Shown here piece by piece: positions 25,241 through 34,808 of a stretch of 53,156 bases of DNA. The notes under the pieces are model-generated. The model saw nothing but the letters and a program-made list of their open reading frames with translations. It was not told where the DNA came from and made no database searches. The DNA lies in the NCBI GenBank assembly GCA_017483805.1, contig JAFUUL010000049.1, positions 1-53,156 of the forward strand. The letters run 5' to 3'. This DNA is from Prevotella sp. (GTDB lineage Bacteria > Bacteroidota > Bacteroidia > Bacteroidales > Bacteroidaceae). How positions within the stretch are numbered: position 1 is the stretch's first letter; every line of letters starts with the position of its first letter. Both the position numbers and the translations under genes were made by a program.

Positions 25241-26854
25241 ATGGAAACGAAATATATCTTTATCACAGGAGGCGTGGCCTCGTCATTGGGCAAAGGCATC
25301 ATTTCGGCATCGCTGGGAAAACTGCTGCAAGCCCGCGGTTATCGGATCACCATCCAGAAGTTCGATCCCTACATCAACATCGATCCCGGGACGCTCAACC
25401 CCTATGAGCACGGCGAGTGCTACGTGACGGCCGACGGAATGGAGACCGACCTCGACCTGGGCCACTACGAGCGGTTCACAGGCATCGAGACCACCCGCGA
25501 CAACAGTGTCACCACGGGGCGTATCTACCTCTCTGTCATCGAGCGCGAACGGCGTGGCGACTATCTGGGCAAGACCATCCAAGTGGTGCCCCACATCACC
25601 GACGAGATCAAACGCCGCATCCTGCTCAATGCCACTAAGCAGCCGCTCGACTTCGTCATCACTGAGATAGGTGGCACCATCGGCGACATTGAGAGTCAGC
25701 CGTTTCTGGAGGCCATCCGACAACTGCGTTGGGAACTGGGGCCACAACGTGCACTGAACGTGCACCTGACCTATGTGCCCTATCTGGCGGCGGCTGGCGA
25801 ACTGAAGACCAAGCCCACGCAGACCAGCGTGAAGCAACTGCAGGGCCTGGGCATTCAGCCCGAAGTGCTGGTGCTTCGCACGGAGCACAACCTGAGCGAT
25901 GACCTGCGCATCAAGGTGGCCCACTTCTGCAATGTAGACGTGGAGGCCGTCATCCAGAGCCAGGATATGCCCAGCATCTACGAGGTGCCTGTCAATATGC
26001 AGCGGCAGGGCTTGGACGCCATCATCCTCAAGAAGATGGCACTCGAGGTAGGCCCCACGCCCGAACTGGGCCCTTGGCGCGACTTCCTGGAGCGGCGCAA
26101 GCAGGCCAAGAAGGTTGTCGACATCGGCCTTGTGGGCAAGTACGACCTGCAGGATGCCTACAAGAGCATACTGGAAAGCCTTGCTCACGCAGGAACCTAT
26201 AATAACAGAAAGGTGAAGACCCACTTTGTCAACAGCGAGTTCTTGACCCGCGAGAATGTGGCCGACAAACTGAGCGGTATGGCGGGCGTCGTCATCTGTC
26301 CGGGCTTCGGGCAGCGTGGCATCGAGGGCAAGATCATTGCTGCCGAATACACTCGGACGCACGATATCCCCACCTTCGGCATCTGTCTGGGCATGCAGAT
26401 GATGGTCATCGAGTTCGCCCGCAACGTGCTGGGCTACCGTGATGCCACGAGCAGCGAGATGGATGCTAACGCGACGCATCCCGTCATCGACCTGATGGAG
26501 GAGCAGAAGAATGTCACCCGGATGGGCGGCACCATGCGACTGGGTGCCTACGACTGTGAGTTGGCCAAGGGCAGCCGCACCTGGCGGGCCTATGGTAAGG
26601 AGACGCTCATCAAGGAGCGCCACCGCCACCGCTATGAGTTCAACAATCTCTACCAGAACGAGTTCGAGCAGCATGGCATGAAGTGTGTGGGCGTCAACCC
26701 CGCCTCCGGCCTGGTAGAAATCGTCGAACTGCCCTCCCTCCGCTGGTACATCGGCACGCAGTTCCATCCCGAATACTCTTCAACGGTGCTGCATCCCCAT
26801 CCGCTGTTTATGAGTTTCATAAAAACCTGTGTAGAAGGAGAGGATAGAAATTAG
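25241..26854 (+). CDS. pyrG: CTP synthase
   Basis: Glutamine-dependent amination of UTP to CTP. The 537-residue protein starts METKYIFITGGVASSLGKGI (synthase P-loop) and carries the metal-binding and UTP segments (KFDPYINIDPGTLNPYEHGE). The C-terminal class I amidotransferase has nucleophile Cys382 in FGICLGMQMM and the HPEYSS histidine-glutamate pair. The longer open frame from 25175 is rejected because METKY is the universal start. It opens a plus-strand run of three glutamine amidotransferases (pyrG, purF-type, asnB). Confidence 0.96.
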   Translation: METKYIFITGGVASSLGKGIISASLGKLLQARGYRITIQKFDPYINIDPGTLNPYEHGECYVTADGMETDLDLGHYERFTGIETTRDNSVTTGRIYLSVIERERRGDYLGKTIQVVPHITDEIKRRILLNATKQPLDFVITEIGGTIGDIESQPFLEAIRQLRWELGPQRALNVHLTYVPYLAAAGELKTKPTQTSVKQLQGLGIQPEVLVLRTEHNLSDDLRIKVAHFCNVDVEAVIQSQDMPSIYEVPVNMQRQGLDAIILKKMALEVGPTPELGPWRDFLERRKQAKKVVDIGLVGKYDLQDAYKSILESLAHAGTYNNRKVKTHFVNSEFLTRENVADKLSGMAGVVICPGFGQRGIEGKIIAAEYTRTHDIPTFGICLGMQMMVIEFARNVLGYRDATSSEMDANATHPVIDLMEEQKNVTRMGGTMRLGAYDCELAKGSRTWRAYGKETLIKERHRHRYEFNNLYQNEFEQHGMKCVGVNPASGLVEIVELPSLRWYIGTQFHPEYSSTVLHPHPLFMSFIKTCVEGEDRN

Positions 26855-26884
26855 AATAATTACTGTCCAAGATAAAACAATATA

Positions 26885-28624
26885 ATGGAAGAACTGAAGC
26901 ACGAATGTGGCGTGGCGATGATTCGCCTGTTGAAGCCTCTCGACTACTACGAGCAGAAGTACGGTACGTGGGCCTACGGGTTCAACAAACTCTACCTCAT
27001 GATGGAGAAGCAGCACAACCGAGGACAGGAGGGTGCCGGCTTTGCCACCGTCAATCTGCACACGGAGCCCGGCACCGAGTATATGTTTCGTGAGAAGGCC
27101 GAGGGCAAGGATGCCATTACGGACATCTTTGCCCGCGTCAACCCTTCGATGGCCGGCGAACTGCTGATGGGCCATCTACGCTACTCCACCACCGGTAAGA
27201 GCGGACTGACCTTTGTCCATCCCTTCCTGCGACGTAACAACTGGCGGGCCAAGAACCTCTGTCTCTGTGGCAATTTCAACATGACGAATATCGACGAGGT
27301 CTTTAAACTGCTTACAGACCAGGGACAGTCGCCGCGCATCTATAGCGACTCCTACATCACACTCGAACTGATGGGCCATCGGCTGGACCGCGAGGTGGAG
27401 CGCCTCTTCACCGAGGCCAAAGCACAGGGACTGGATGGCACAGCCGTCACCCGCTATATAGACGACCACGTAGAGGTGGCCAACGTGCTGCGCACCACGA
27501 TGCCCCGCTTCGACGGCGGCTACGTGATGTGTGGCCTCACCGGCAGCGGCGAGATGTTTGCCGTTCGTGACCCCTGGGGCATCCGGCCCGCGTTCTACTA
27601 TCAGGACGAAGAAGTGGTGGTGCTGGCCTCCGAACGGCCCGTCATTCAGACCTGCTTCAATCTGGAGGCCGACGTCATCAGCGAACTGCAGCCCGGACAG
27701 GCTCTCATCGTCAACCGTCACGGCCAGGTGTCGCTGCCGCAAATCTTGGAGCCCCGCCAGAACAGCCGATGCTCGTTCGAACGTATCTATTTCAGTCGTG
27801 GCTCCGACCGCGACATCTATCGCGAGCGCAAACTGCTGGGTGAGCAACTGGTGGAGCAGGTGCAGCAGGCTGTCGACGGTGACCTGGAGCACACCGTCTT
27901 TTCCTATGTGCCAAATACGGCCGAGGTGGCCTACTATGGTATGGTGGAGGGTTTCCGCCATCGCCACCACGACGTGCGTACCGAGAAGGTGGTGTGGAAG
28001 GACATCAAACTGCGCACCTTCATCACCGAGGGGCAGGAGCGTAACGACCTGGCCGCCCATGTCTACGACATCAGTTACGGCTCCATTGAGCCTCACTGCG
28101 ACAATCTGGTCATCATCGACGACTCCATTGTTCGCGGCACGACACTCCGCGAGAGCATCTTCAAGATTCTCGACCGTCTGCACCCCCAGAAGATCGTGAT
28201 GGTCAGCAGTTCGCCCCAGATACGCTACCCCGACTACTACGGCATCGATATGTCGCGACTGGAGGAACTCTGCGCCTTCCGTGCTGCCATCGCCCTGCTC
28301 CGCGAGCGTGACATGCAGTACATCATCGACAAAACCTATCAGGCCTGCAAAGACTGCACGACGGGGGCTGTACCGTTGCGTAACTATGTGAGGGAGATCT
28401 ATGCACCCTTCACCGTCGACGAGATCAATCGGAAGATTGTCGAGATGCTGCGCCCTGAGGGCATGCAGGCGCCCGTCGAACTGGTGTTTCAGAGCATCGA
28501 AGGCCTGCACCATGCTTGTCCCAATCATCCTGGCGACTGGTATTTTACGGGGCATTATCCCACCTCTGGTGGTACAAGGCTGGTCAATCAGGCATTTGTG
28601 AACTATATTGAAAAGGTAAAATAG
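26885..28624 (+). CDS. purF: Amidophosphoribosyltransferase, long Bacteroidetes type
   Basis: First committed step of purine synthesis: PRPP plus glutamine to phosphoribosylamine. A seven-residue propeptide precedes nucleophile Cys8 (HECGVAMIR). The glutaminase domain (HNRGQEGAGFATV, MGHLRYSTTGKS, PWGIRPAFY) covers residues 8-260. The phosphoribosyltransferase domain carries the PRPP loop LVIIDDSIVRGTT near residue 415. At 579 residues it is longer than classical PurF (about 470-510); the C-terminal extra (GLHHACPNHPGDWYFTGHYP) belongs to a Bacteroidetes subgroup. Catalytic identity is inferred from domain order. Confidence 0.88.
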   Translation: MEELKHECGVAMIRLLKPLDYYEQKYGTWAYGFNKLYLMMEKQHNRGQEGAGFATVNLHTEPGTEYMFREKAEGKDAITDIFARVNPSMAGELLMGHLRYSTTGKSGLTFVHPFLRRNNWRAKNLCLCGNFNMTNIDEVFKLLTDQGQSPRIYSDSYITLELMGHRLDREVERLFTEAKAQGLDGTAVTRYIDDHVEVANVLRTTMPRFDGGYVMCGLTGSGEMFAVRDPWGIRPAFYYQDEEVVVLASERPVIQTCFNLEADVISELQPGQALIVNRHGQVSLPQILEPRQNSRCSFERIYFSRGSDRDIYRERKLLGEQLVEQVQQAVDGDLEHTVFSYVPNTAEVAYYGMVEGFRHRHHDVRTEKVVWKDIKLRTFITEGQERNDLAAHVYDISYGSIEPHCDNLVIIDDSIVRGTTLRESIFKILDRLHPQKIVMVSSSPQIRYPDYYGIDMSRLEELCAFRAAIALLRERDMQYIIDKTYQACKDCTTGAVPLRNYVREIYAPFTVDEINRKIVEMLRPEGMQAPVELVFQSIEGLHHACPNHPGDWYFTGHYPTSGGTRLVNQAFVNYIEKVK

Positions 28625-28639
28625 TAAAATAAATAAGTT

Positions 28640-30304
28640 ATGTGTGGAATTGTAGCAATATTAAACGTGAAAGAGCAGACGCAGACTCTGCGTCAGAAAG
28701 CATTACGTATGAGTCAAAAGATCCGTCATCGCGGACCAGACTGGAGTGGAATCTACTGTGGCGGGAGTGCCATCCTCGCCCACGAGCGACTGAGCATTGT
28801 CGATCCCGAGTCGGGCGGCCAGCCCCTCTATTCGCCCGACAGGAAGGTGGTACTCGCCGTCAATGGCGAAATATACAACCATCAGGAGATACGTCGCCAC
28901 TATGCTGGACAGTATGACTTCCAGACGGGTAGCGATTGTGAGGTTATCCTTGCCCTCTATCGTGAAAAGGGCATCGACTTCCTGGAAGATCTCAACGGCA
29001 TCTTTGCTTTCGTGCTCTACGACGAGGAGCGCGACGAGTTCCTCATTGCCCGCGATCCCATCGGTGTCATTCCCCTATACATCGGCTACGACAATGATGG
29101 CACCGTCTATGTGGCCTCTGAACTAAAAGCCCTTGAAGGGCAGTGCGAGCGTTATGAGCCCTTCCTGCCTGGTCACTACTACTGGAGTCGCGAGTCCTGT
29201 ATGCGGCGATATTATCGCCGCGATTGGATGCAGTACGACGCGGTGAAGGACAATGCGGCCAGCGTCTCTGCCATTCATGATGCCCTGGAGGCCGCCGTCA
29301 AACGTCAACTGATGTCAGATGTGCCTTACGGCGTACTGCTCTCGGGCGGTCTTGACTCGTCGGTCATCTCTGCCATCGCCGAGAAGTACAGCCAGATGCG
29401 TATCGAGGACAATTCGCAGACCCGTGCCTACTGGCCCCGACTGCACTCCTTTGCCGTCGGCCTGAAGGGGGCGCCCGACCTGGCCAAGGCCCGTCTTGTG
29501 GCCGATCATATCGGTACCGTTCACCATGAGATCAACTACACCATCCAGGAAGGACTCGATGCCATCCGCGATGTCATCTATTTCATCGAGACCTACGACG
29601 TCACCACCGTACGCGCCTCTACCCCAATGTACCTCCTGGCCCGTGTCATCAAGTCGATGGGCATCAAGATGGTGCTTAGCGGCGAGGGTGCCGACGAGAT
29701 CTTCGGCGGCTATCTCTACTTCCACAAGGCCCCGACGGCCAAGGATTTCCACGAGGAGACCGTGCGCAAACTCTCCAAACTGCATCTCTACGACTGTCTG
29801 CGTGCCAACAAGAGCCTGTCGGCCTGGGGCGTTGAGGGCCGTGTGCCCTTCCTCGACAAGGAGTTCCTCGACGTGGCTATGCGCACCAATCCTGAGGCCA
29901 AGATGTGTCCGGGCCAGACCGTTGAAAAGAAAATTGTGCGCGAAGCCTTTGCCGATATGCTGCCCGCCGAGGTGGCCTGGCGACAGAAGGAGCAGTTCAG
30001 CGATGGCGTGGGCTACTCGTGGATTGACACGCTCAAGGCCGTAACGACGGCAGCGGTTAGTGACGAGCAGATGGCCCACGCCGCCGAGCGGTTCCCCATC
30101 AACCCGCCGAAGAACAAAGAGGAATACTACTACCGCTCGATCTTCGCCGAGCACTTCCCCAGCGATTCCGCTGCCCGCAGCGTGCCCAGCGAGGCCAGCG
30201 TGGCCTGTAGCACTGCCATCGCCCTGGAGTGGGACGAAGCCTTCCGCAACCTCAACGACCCAAGCGGCCGTGCTGTGAAGGGCGTGCATGAGCAGGCCTA
30301 CTGA
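28640..30304 (+). CDS. asnB: Asparagine synthetase B, glutamine-hydrolysing
   Basis: Makes asparagine from aspartate, glutamine and ATP. Nucleophile Cys2 in MCGIVAILN, glutaminase motifs RHRGPDWSG and NGEIYNH, then the synthetase P-loop LLSGGLDSSVISA near residue 235 and SGEGADEIFGGY near residue 350. 554 residues is normal. It begins 15 bases after the purF-type gene and is closed by a strong terminator. Confidence 0.96.
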   Translation: MCGIVAILNVKEQTQTLRQKALRMSQKIRHRGPDWSGIYCGGSAILAHERLSIVDPESGGQPLYSPDRKVVLAVNGEIYNHQEIRRHYAGQYDFQTGSDCEVILALYREKGIDFLEDLNGIFAFVLYDEERDEFLIARDPIGVIPLYIGYDNDGTVYVASELKALEGQCERYEPFLPGHYYWSRESCMRRYYRRDWMQYDAVKDNAASVSAIHDALEAAVKRQLMSDVPYGVLLSGGLDSSVISAIAEKYSQMRIEDNSQTRAYWPRLHSFAVGLKGAPDLAKARLVADHIGTVHHEINYTIQEGLDAIRDVIYFIETYDVTTVRASTPMYLLARVIKSMGIKMVLSGEGADEIFGGYLYFHKAPTAKDFHEETVRKLSKLHLYDCLRANKSLSAWGVEGRVPFLDKEFLDVAMRTNPEAKMCPGQTVEKKIVREAFADMLPAEVAWRQKEQFSDGVGYSWIDTLKAVTTAAVSDEQMAHAAERFPINPPKNKEEYYYRSIFAEHFPSDSAARSVPSEASVACSTAIALEWDEAFRNLNDPSGRAVKGVHEQAY

Positions 30305-30306
30305 TA

Positions 30307-30347
30307 AAAAAAGAGGTACAGCACCGAAAACGCTGTACCTCTTTTTT
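30307..30347. terminator. Bidirectional terminator between asnB and trpB
   Basis: Perfect 16-base stem (30307-30322 and 30332-30347) with a 9-base loop and A/T runs on both sides. It serves the converging asnB and trpB genes. Confidence 0.92.
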
Positions 30348-30363
30348 GACCTTTATACTCGTA

Positions 30364-31725
30364 TTATTGTTTGTCCAGTTCGGCCAGGTTTTCTGCAATC
30401 ATCTCGTCGGTGACGGTGTAGTTCTGCAGGTCGCCCTTGATGAACGCCTCGTAGGAAGGCATATCGATGAGGCCGTGGCCGGAGAGGTTGAAGAGGATGA
30501 CCTTCTCTTCGCCGGTCTCCTTGCATTTGTTGGCCTCGCGGATGGTGGCGGCGATGGCGTGGCACGACTCGGGAGCGGGGATGATGCCCTCGGTGCGGGC
30601 GAAGAGCATACCAGCCTCGAAGGTCTCCAGTTGCGGGATGTCGACGCCGTGCATCAGACCGTCCTTGATGAGTTGCGAGATGATCATGCCGGCACCGTGG
30701 TAGCGCAGACCACCGGCGTGGATGTTCGACGGCTTGAAGTTGTGGCCCAGGGTGAACATGGGCAGCAGGGGGGTGTAGCCGGCCTCGTCGCCGAAGTCGT
30801 AGCGGAACTGGCCGCGAGTCAGTTTCGGGCAGGAGTCAGGCTCGGCAGCGATGAACTCAGTTTTCTTGCCGTCCTTCAGGTTGTGGCGCATGAAGGGGAA
30901 GGCGATGCCGCCGAAGTTGGAGCCGCCGCCGAAGCAGCCGATGACGATGTCGGGATATTCGCCAGCCATCTGCATCTGCTTCTCAGCCTCCAGACCGATG
31001 ATGGTCTGGTGCAGGCCCACGTGGTTGAGCACCGAGCCCAGCACATACTTACAGTGCGGCGTAGTGGTGGCCAGTTCGACAGCCTCGCTGATGGCCGTGC
31101 CCAGTGAGCCGCTGTGCGTCGGGTCCTTGGTCAGTATGTCCTTGCCGGCACGGGTCGACATGGAGGGACTGCCTTCGACCACAGCCCCGAAGGTGCGCAT
31201 GATGCTGGAGCGATAGGGCTTCTGCTGCATGGTGATCTTCACCTGATAGACCGCGCAGTCCAGTCCATAGATCTTGGCGGCATAGGAGAGGGCGGCGCCC
31301 CACTGGCCGGCACCGGTCTCGGTGGTCACGTTGGTGGTTCCCTCCTGCTTGGCGTAGTAGCACTGGGGTAGGGCGGAGTTGATTTTATGCGAGCCGAGAG
31401 GGTTGGTGCTCTCGTTCTTGAAGTAGATATGGGCGGGTGTGCCGAGGGCCTTCTCCAGTTCGTAGGCACGGACAAGGGGCGTGCTGCGATAGAACTTGTA
31501 CTTCTCGAGCACCTCTTCGGGTATGTCTATCCAGGCGTGTTCGGTGTCCAGTTCCTGCACGCAGCATTCGCGGGGGAAAATATGAGCCAGGTCGTCCACG
31601 CCCAGCGGCTGCTTGGTGGCCGGATGGATGGGCGGCATGGGCTTGTTGGGCATGTCGGCCTGAATGTTGTACCACTGTGTAGGGATTTCGCTCTCGGGGA
31701 GAATGAATTTCTTTTGTTTAGTCAT
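30364..31725 (-). CDS. trpB: Tryptophan synthase beta chain, TrpB2 type
   Basis: PLP enzyme joining indole and serine. The 453-residue length, the N-terminal LPESEIPTQWYNI and the inserted segments mark the TrpB2 subgroup, which often stands alone without trpA. The PLP lysine is Lys114 in NPLGSHKINSA; the phosphate loop is GCFGGGSNFGG. The start MTKQKKF at 31725 is chosen over a longer frame that would run through the promoter. No trpA or other trp gene is adjacent, which fits an indole-salvage role. Confidence 0.93.
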   Translation of the reverse strand: MTKQKKFILPESEIPTQWYNIQADMPNKPMPPIHPATKQPLGVDDLAHIFPRECCVQELDTEHAWIDIPEEVLEKYKFYRSTPLVRAYELEKALGTPAHIYFKNESTNPLGSHKINSALPQCYYAKQEGTTNVTTETGAGQWGAALSYAAKIYGLDCAVYQVKITMQQKPYRSSIMRTFGAVVEGSPSMSTRAGKDILTKDPTHSGSLGTAISEAVELATTTPHCKYVLGSVLNHVGLHQTIIGLEAEKQMQMAGEYPDIVIGCFGGGSNFGGIAFPFMRHNLKDGKKTEFIAAEPDSCPKLTRGQFRYDFGDEAGYTPLLPMFTLGHNFKPSNIHAGGLRYHGAGMIISQLIKDGLMHGVDIPQLETFEAGMLFARTEGIIPAPESCHAIAATIREANKCKETGEEKVILFNLSGHGLIDMPSYEAFIKGDLQNYTVTDEMIAENLAELDKQ

Positions 31726-31760
31726 AATAAAAAAGTTTAGGAATTGGTAATCTCCGCCTG

Positions 31761-31792
31761 CAAAGGTAATGTAAACAAAGCGAAAAACCAAA
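31761..31792 (-). promoter_or_regulatory. trpB promoter overlapping a terminator stem
   Basis: TTTG (31789-31792) and TACCTTTG (31761-31768) on the minus strand with a 20-base spacer. The -33 box lies inside the terminator stem 31788-31813. Confidence 0.75.
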
Positions 31793-31813
31793 GAAAATCG
31801 CAATTTTCTTTGG
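31788..31813 (-). terminator. Compact terminator ending the lipoprotein operon
   Basis: Stem CCAAAGAAAAT/ATTTTCTTTGG, loop of 4, followed on the minus strand by TTTTTCG. It lies 10 bases after the beta-helix gene. Confidence 0.7.
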
Positions 31814-31823
31814 TTTTTCTTTA

Positions 31824-33371
31824 TCACTTCCAGTCTGGCCCGACGCTGCGCTGGGGCAGGCTGCTGTTCAGCGGGTTGGGGTCGAACCAGTTCTTGGCGC
31901 CAGACTGGTCGGCCAGGTTGATAGTGCCGAGGTTCTCTGTCGGGTGACAGATGATGCAACCAGCGAGATAGAACTCGCGATCGAACGAGAACAGGGTCGA
32001 CGTGGCGTTGTTGGCATAGAAGCGGCAGTCATAGAACGTGACATTCGAGCCGCTGCTCTCTACGAGCGTGTACTCGCGGTTGTGGTGGAAGTCGCACTGC
32101 TCGAACTTGGCAAACTCGACGTTCTCCAGGGTCATGATGCCGTAGGTGCAGTCGTGGATGAGGGAGCGGTACATCGAGAAGTCACGCGTACCTTTCAACT
32201 GCAAGCCGTAGGTGCCGCAGCCGTAGAGGTTGCAGCCGTGCAGGTTGATGCGCCAGCCACCCTCTACACCGATGACACCGCCCTGGCAGTGGCCGCCCGT
32301 GGTGTGGCCAAAGGTCAGGTTGCGTATCTCGATCTGTTCGCAGCCCATGAACTTGATGCAGAAGGCATAGCGGGGCTCGACCACGATACGGGAGTCGCCC
32401 TCGCCACGTATGAGCATCCGCTTGTAGTTTTGGACTACGAGTTGGCGTCCGTCAAACACCTCCTCGCTGGTGATACGCTGTCCCATGTCGCTGAGGCTGG
32501 GTTGCCCCTCGCTGCACCATTTGAAGTTGTAGTTCTGCTTGTTCCACCATGCCTTGTCGTTGAGCAGCGGCGTGAGGTTGATTTCGGTGTCCTTGGCCAC
32601 CAGGATATTGCAGCCCGAGATGATGGAATGCAGGAACTGCTCAGCCGTATGCACGCGGATGTACTGTTCGCCGTCGTACTGGATGACGGTGCCGTCAGGC
32701 TCCGTCTCTTCAGGCCCGCGACCGTCGTCGGCCAGGCCGCCGGGGAACATATCGGGAGTGACATCGGCCGTTTGTTCTGAGTGGTCGAACACGGGGCGCA
32801 TACCGTTCCAGTTGAAGTGATGCGTCACTTGCTCCTGACTGTCGAAGATAAGCAACTCCTTGCCTACTTTTGGCAGTTGGAAACCGTAGCCGCCCCGTTC
32901 CGTGCGGGCCAGCCAGTCGCCAATGGCCTTGGGCTCAGGGGTGAGCGTATGCTTCTGGGGGTCGTAGTCGTAGAAGCAGATGATCTCTATCTCAGGGTCT
33001 ACGGGCTGACCGATGACCACGGCGAAGAGCCGGTGCCCATTAGAGCGACGCCACACGCAGGTCGACATATACTGGCGGTCGCTGCCGCCATTGTAGCATT
33101 CGGCATAGCCGTTCTTGGCATCCACCTCCACGGTGTAGTCGTCGTCTGGGTCGAGCACTTTCTTGCTCACACCCAGTTGCATCACCTGGCAGATATCGCC
33201 GCCGGCAGAAGTGGGCCACGTCATGTCGAAGCGTTCCAGCATGATGGCCAGTCCGCCTGTCGGTACATCGTTGATCACCTTCGTCTTCCACTTCTCTTTG
33301 ATGGTCTCAAGATCCGTCGCCCCTGCCATCATCGGTACTATCAGGGCCAAGGCCAAAATGAGTTTCTTCAT
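31824..33371 (-). CDS. Secreted right-handed beta-helix protein
   Basis: About 515 residues with a signal peptide (MKKLILALALIVPMMAGAT). Upstream in-frame ATGs exist at 33377 and 33383; MKKL at 33371 is chosen. The N-terminal third has no recognisable fold (WKTKVINDVPTGG, ICQVMQLGVSKKVLD). Residues from about 245 show a parallel beta-helix pattern with repeated N-L-x-F-x-H and C-x-L-x-G-x-G-x-Y-G-L-x-L turns (GVEGGWRINLHGCNLYGCGT). Such folds are common in polysaccharide-active or surface proteins, but no catalytic triad can be read. It is the last gene of the seven-gene lipoprotein operon. Confidence 0.75.
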   Translation of the reverse strand: MKKLILALALIVPMMAGATDLETIKEKWKTKVINDVPTGGLAIMLERFDMTWPTSAGGDICQVMQLGVSKKVLDPDDDYTVEVDAKNGYAECYNGGSDRQYMSTCVWRRSNGHRLFAVVIGQPVDPEIEIICFYDYDPQKHTLTPEPKAIGDWLARTERGGYGFQLPKVGKELLIFDSQEQVTHHFNWNGMRPVFDHSEQTADVTPDMFPGGLADDGRGPEETEPDGTVIQYDGEQYIRVHTAEQFLHSIISGCNILVAKDTEINLTPLLNDKAWWNKQNYNFKWCSEGQPSLSDMGQRITSEEVFDGRQLVVQNYKRMLIRGEGDSRIVVEPRYAFCIKFMGCEQIEIRNLTFGHTTGGHCQGGVIGVEGGWRINLHGCNLYGCGTYGLQLKGTRDFSMYRSLIHDCTYGIMTLENVEFAKFEQCDFHHNREYTLVESSGSNVTFYDCRFYANNATSTLFSFDREFYLAGCIICHPTENLGTINLADQSGAKNWFDPNPLNSSLPQRSVGPDWK

Positions 33372-33384
33372 CGTCATGGTCACG

Positions 33385-34770
33385 TTATTCGTTCGTTTTC
33401 TTGGCTTTGGCAGCCAACTCCTTCAGTTTGTCCTTGCCCTTGAAGGCGAATACCCAGATGAGGAAGCCGGCCAGCACCAGCAGGCTGATGCCCAGCAGCG
33501 GACGGTAGAACAGCCAGGCCACGGCAATGACGATGAGCGACCATACGAAGCCCAGCACGGTGCAGACCAGTCTGACGCCCCAGCCAAAGATGTCGGCAAC
33601 GAACGGCACCACCTTGAGGATGGCCTCGATAAAGCCGAAGATGCCCTTCAGGCCGCCAATCACCAGCAGTATGCCGATGATGCGCAGAGCCCAGAGCCAC
33701 ATCGAGTTGGCGTCCTTCTCTGATTCGATAATCTCGTCGCCGCTCTTCTTGCCCATCACGAGGGTCTGGAAGCGCTTGCCGTTCTTGGCCTTGTAGGGCT
33801 TGAAGGAGTCGCCTTCCACGACGGCCATCACCGTCACCTTGGCGGGCACCACCTTCTCGAAGGTGATGCGTACGTCGCCTACCTCAGGCGCACCAGGCAC
33901 ACGGCCGAAATAGAGAATGTTGTTGGCCACGTGTACATACTCCAGGTCTTTCTTGTTCTCAGCATTCTCCATCGCCTTGTTGATGCTGTCGTTCACTGCC
34001 TGCAGCGAGTCGATCGCAGCCTTGGCAGAGTCGGAGAGCAATGCCAAAACAGAGTCGGGGATGGCCGCCTGTTGTACGGGCTGCTGAGTGGTCTGCTGAG
34101 CCGGTTCCTGAACACCATAGAAGCGCTCGTAGGCCGTCTGGGCATTCTTGTCGAACTGCTTCAGCAAGTCCTCGTCGAGCGTCAGGTCCATACCCTCGCG
34201 TGAGGAGATGCTGTGTATCAGGCCCTCCGTCAGTTGATAGGCACCCCACGATACGTTCTCTGCCCACTGCTCTGCATCCTCATAAGATGTCAGCACCATG
34301 TTCTTGTTCTGGTAGGCTGCATCCTTAAACTGGCTCGACTCCATCGGGCTGCCCACCCACTCCTTGGTGTAGGTGTAGGTCGTGGTGGTCACTTCCTTGC
34401 CGCCAAACTTGTCTTCCTTCTTCTCCTGCTTGTGCTCCACCCACTGGTAGTACTCCACGGTACGGCGGATAGAGATGGCCTTGGCACCGATGCCGAACTG
34501 GTCGTCGGTCAGCGAGTCCTCAGTGGTGGCCATTGCCGTTCCGCAGATCAGTTCTCCCTCTAGCGAGGCATCCTTCTTGTTGGGGTTCTCCATCTCAACG
34601 TATGCACTGCCGGCCTCGTCGAGCATCTTCTCAGTCTTCACGGCGCGACCTTCGTTCCACCACAGCAGTACGGTGCCGATGAGGAACATCAGGATGCCAC
34701 CGCCGATTGCTTTAAATGAGTTTCCTACCCGGGTTCCGTATCCCGTTGTTTTCGTTTCTTGATAAGCCAT
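33385..34770 (-). CDS. TMEM43/LUMA-family membrane protein
   Basis: 461 residues. One membrane helix at about 19-38 (AIGGGILMFLIGTVLLWW) followed by NEGRAVKTEKMLDEA, a signature of the TMEM43 family known also from animal nuclear-envelope proteins. A large extracytoplasmic domain follows, with RRTVEYYQWVEHKQEKKED and TYTYTKEW typical of the family. Four further helices lie at about 335-450, ending in a basic tail. It sits between a lipoprotein and the beta-helix gene in one operon. Bacterial roles are unknown; inner membrane is the likely location. Confidence 0.85.
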   Translation of the reverse strand: MAYQETKTTGYGTRVGNSFKAIGGGILMFLIGTVLLWWNEGRAVKTEKMLDEAGSAYVEMENPNKKDASLEGELICGTAMATTEDSLTDDQFGIGAKAISIRRTVEYYQWVEHKQEKKEDKFGGKEVTTTTYTYTKEWVGSPMESSQFKDAAYQNKNMVLTSYEDAEQWAENVSWGAYQLTEGLIHSISSREGMDLTLDEDLLKQFDKNAQTAYERFYGVQEPAQQTTQQPVQQAAIPDSVLALLSDSAKAAIDSLQAVNDSINKAMENAENKKDLEYVHVANNILYFGRVPGAPEVGDVRITFEKVVPAKVTVMAVVEGDSFKPYKAKNGKRFQTLVMGKKSGDEIIESEKDANSMWLWALRIIGILLVIGGLKGIFGFIEAILKVVPFVADIFGWGVRLVCTVLGFVWSLIVIAVAWLFYRPLLGISLLVLAGFLIWVFAFKGKDKLKELAAKAKKTNE

Positions 34771-34808
34771 AATTATTTAATGTGTTAAGTTAATGATTCT
34801 TGTCCCTT

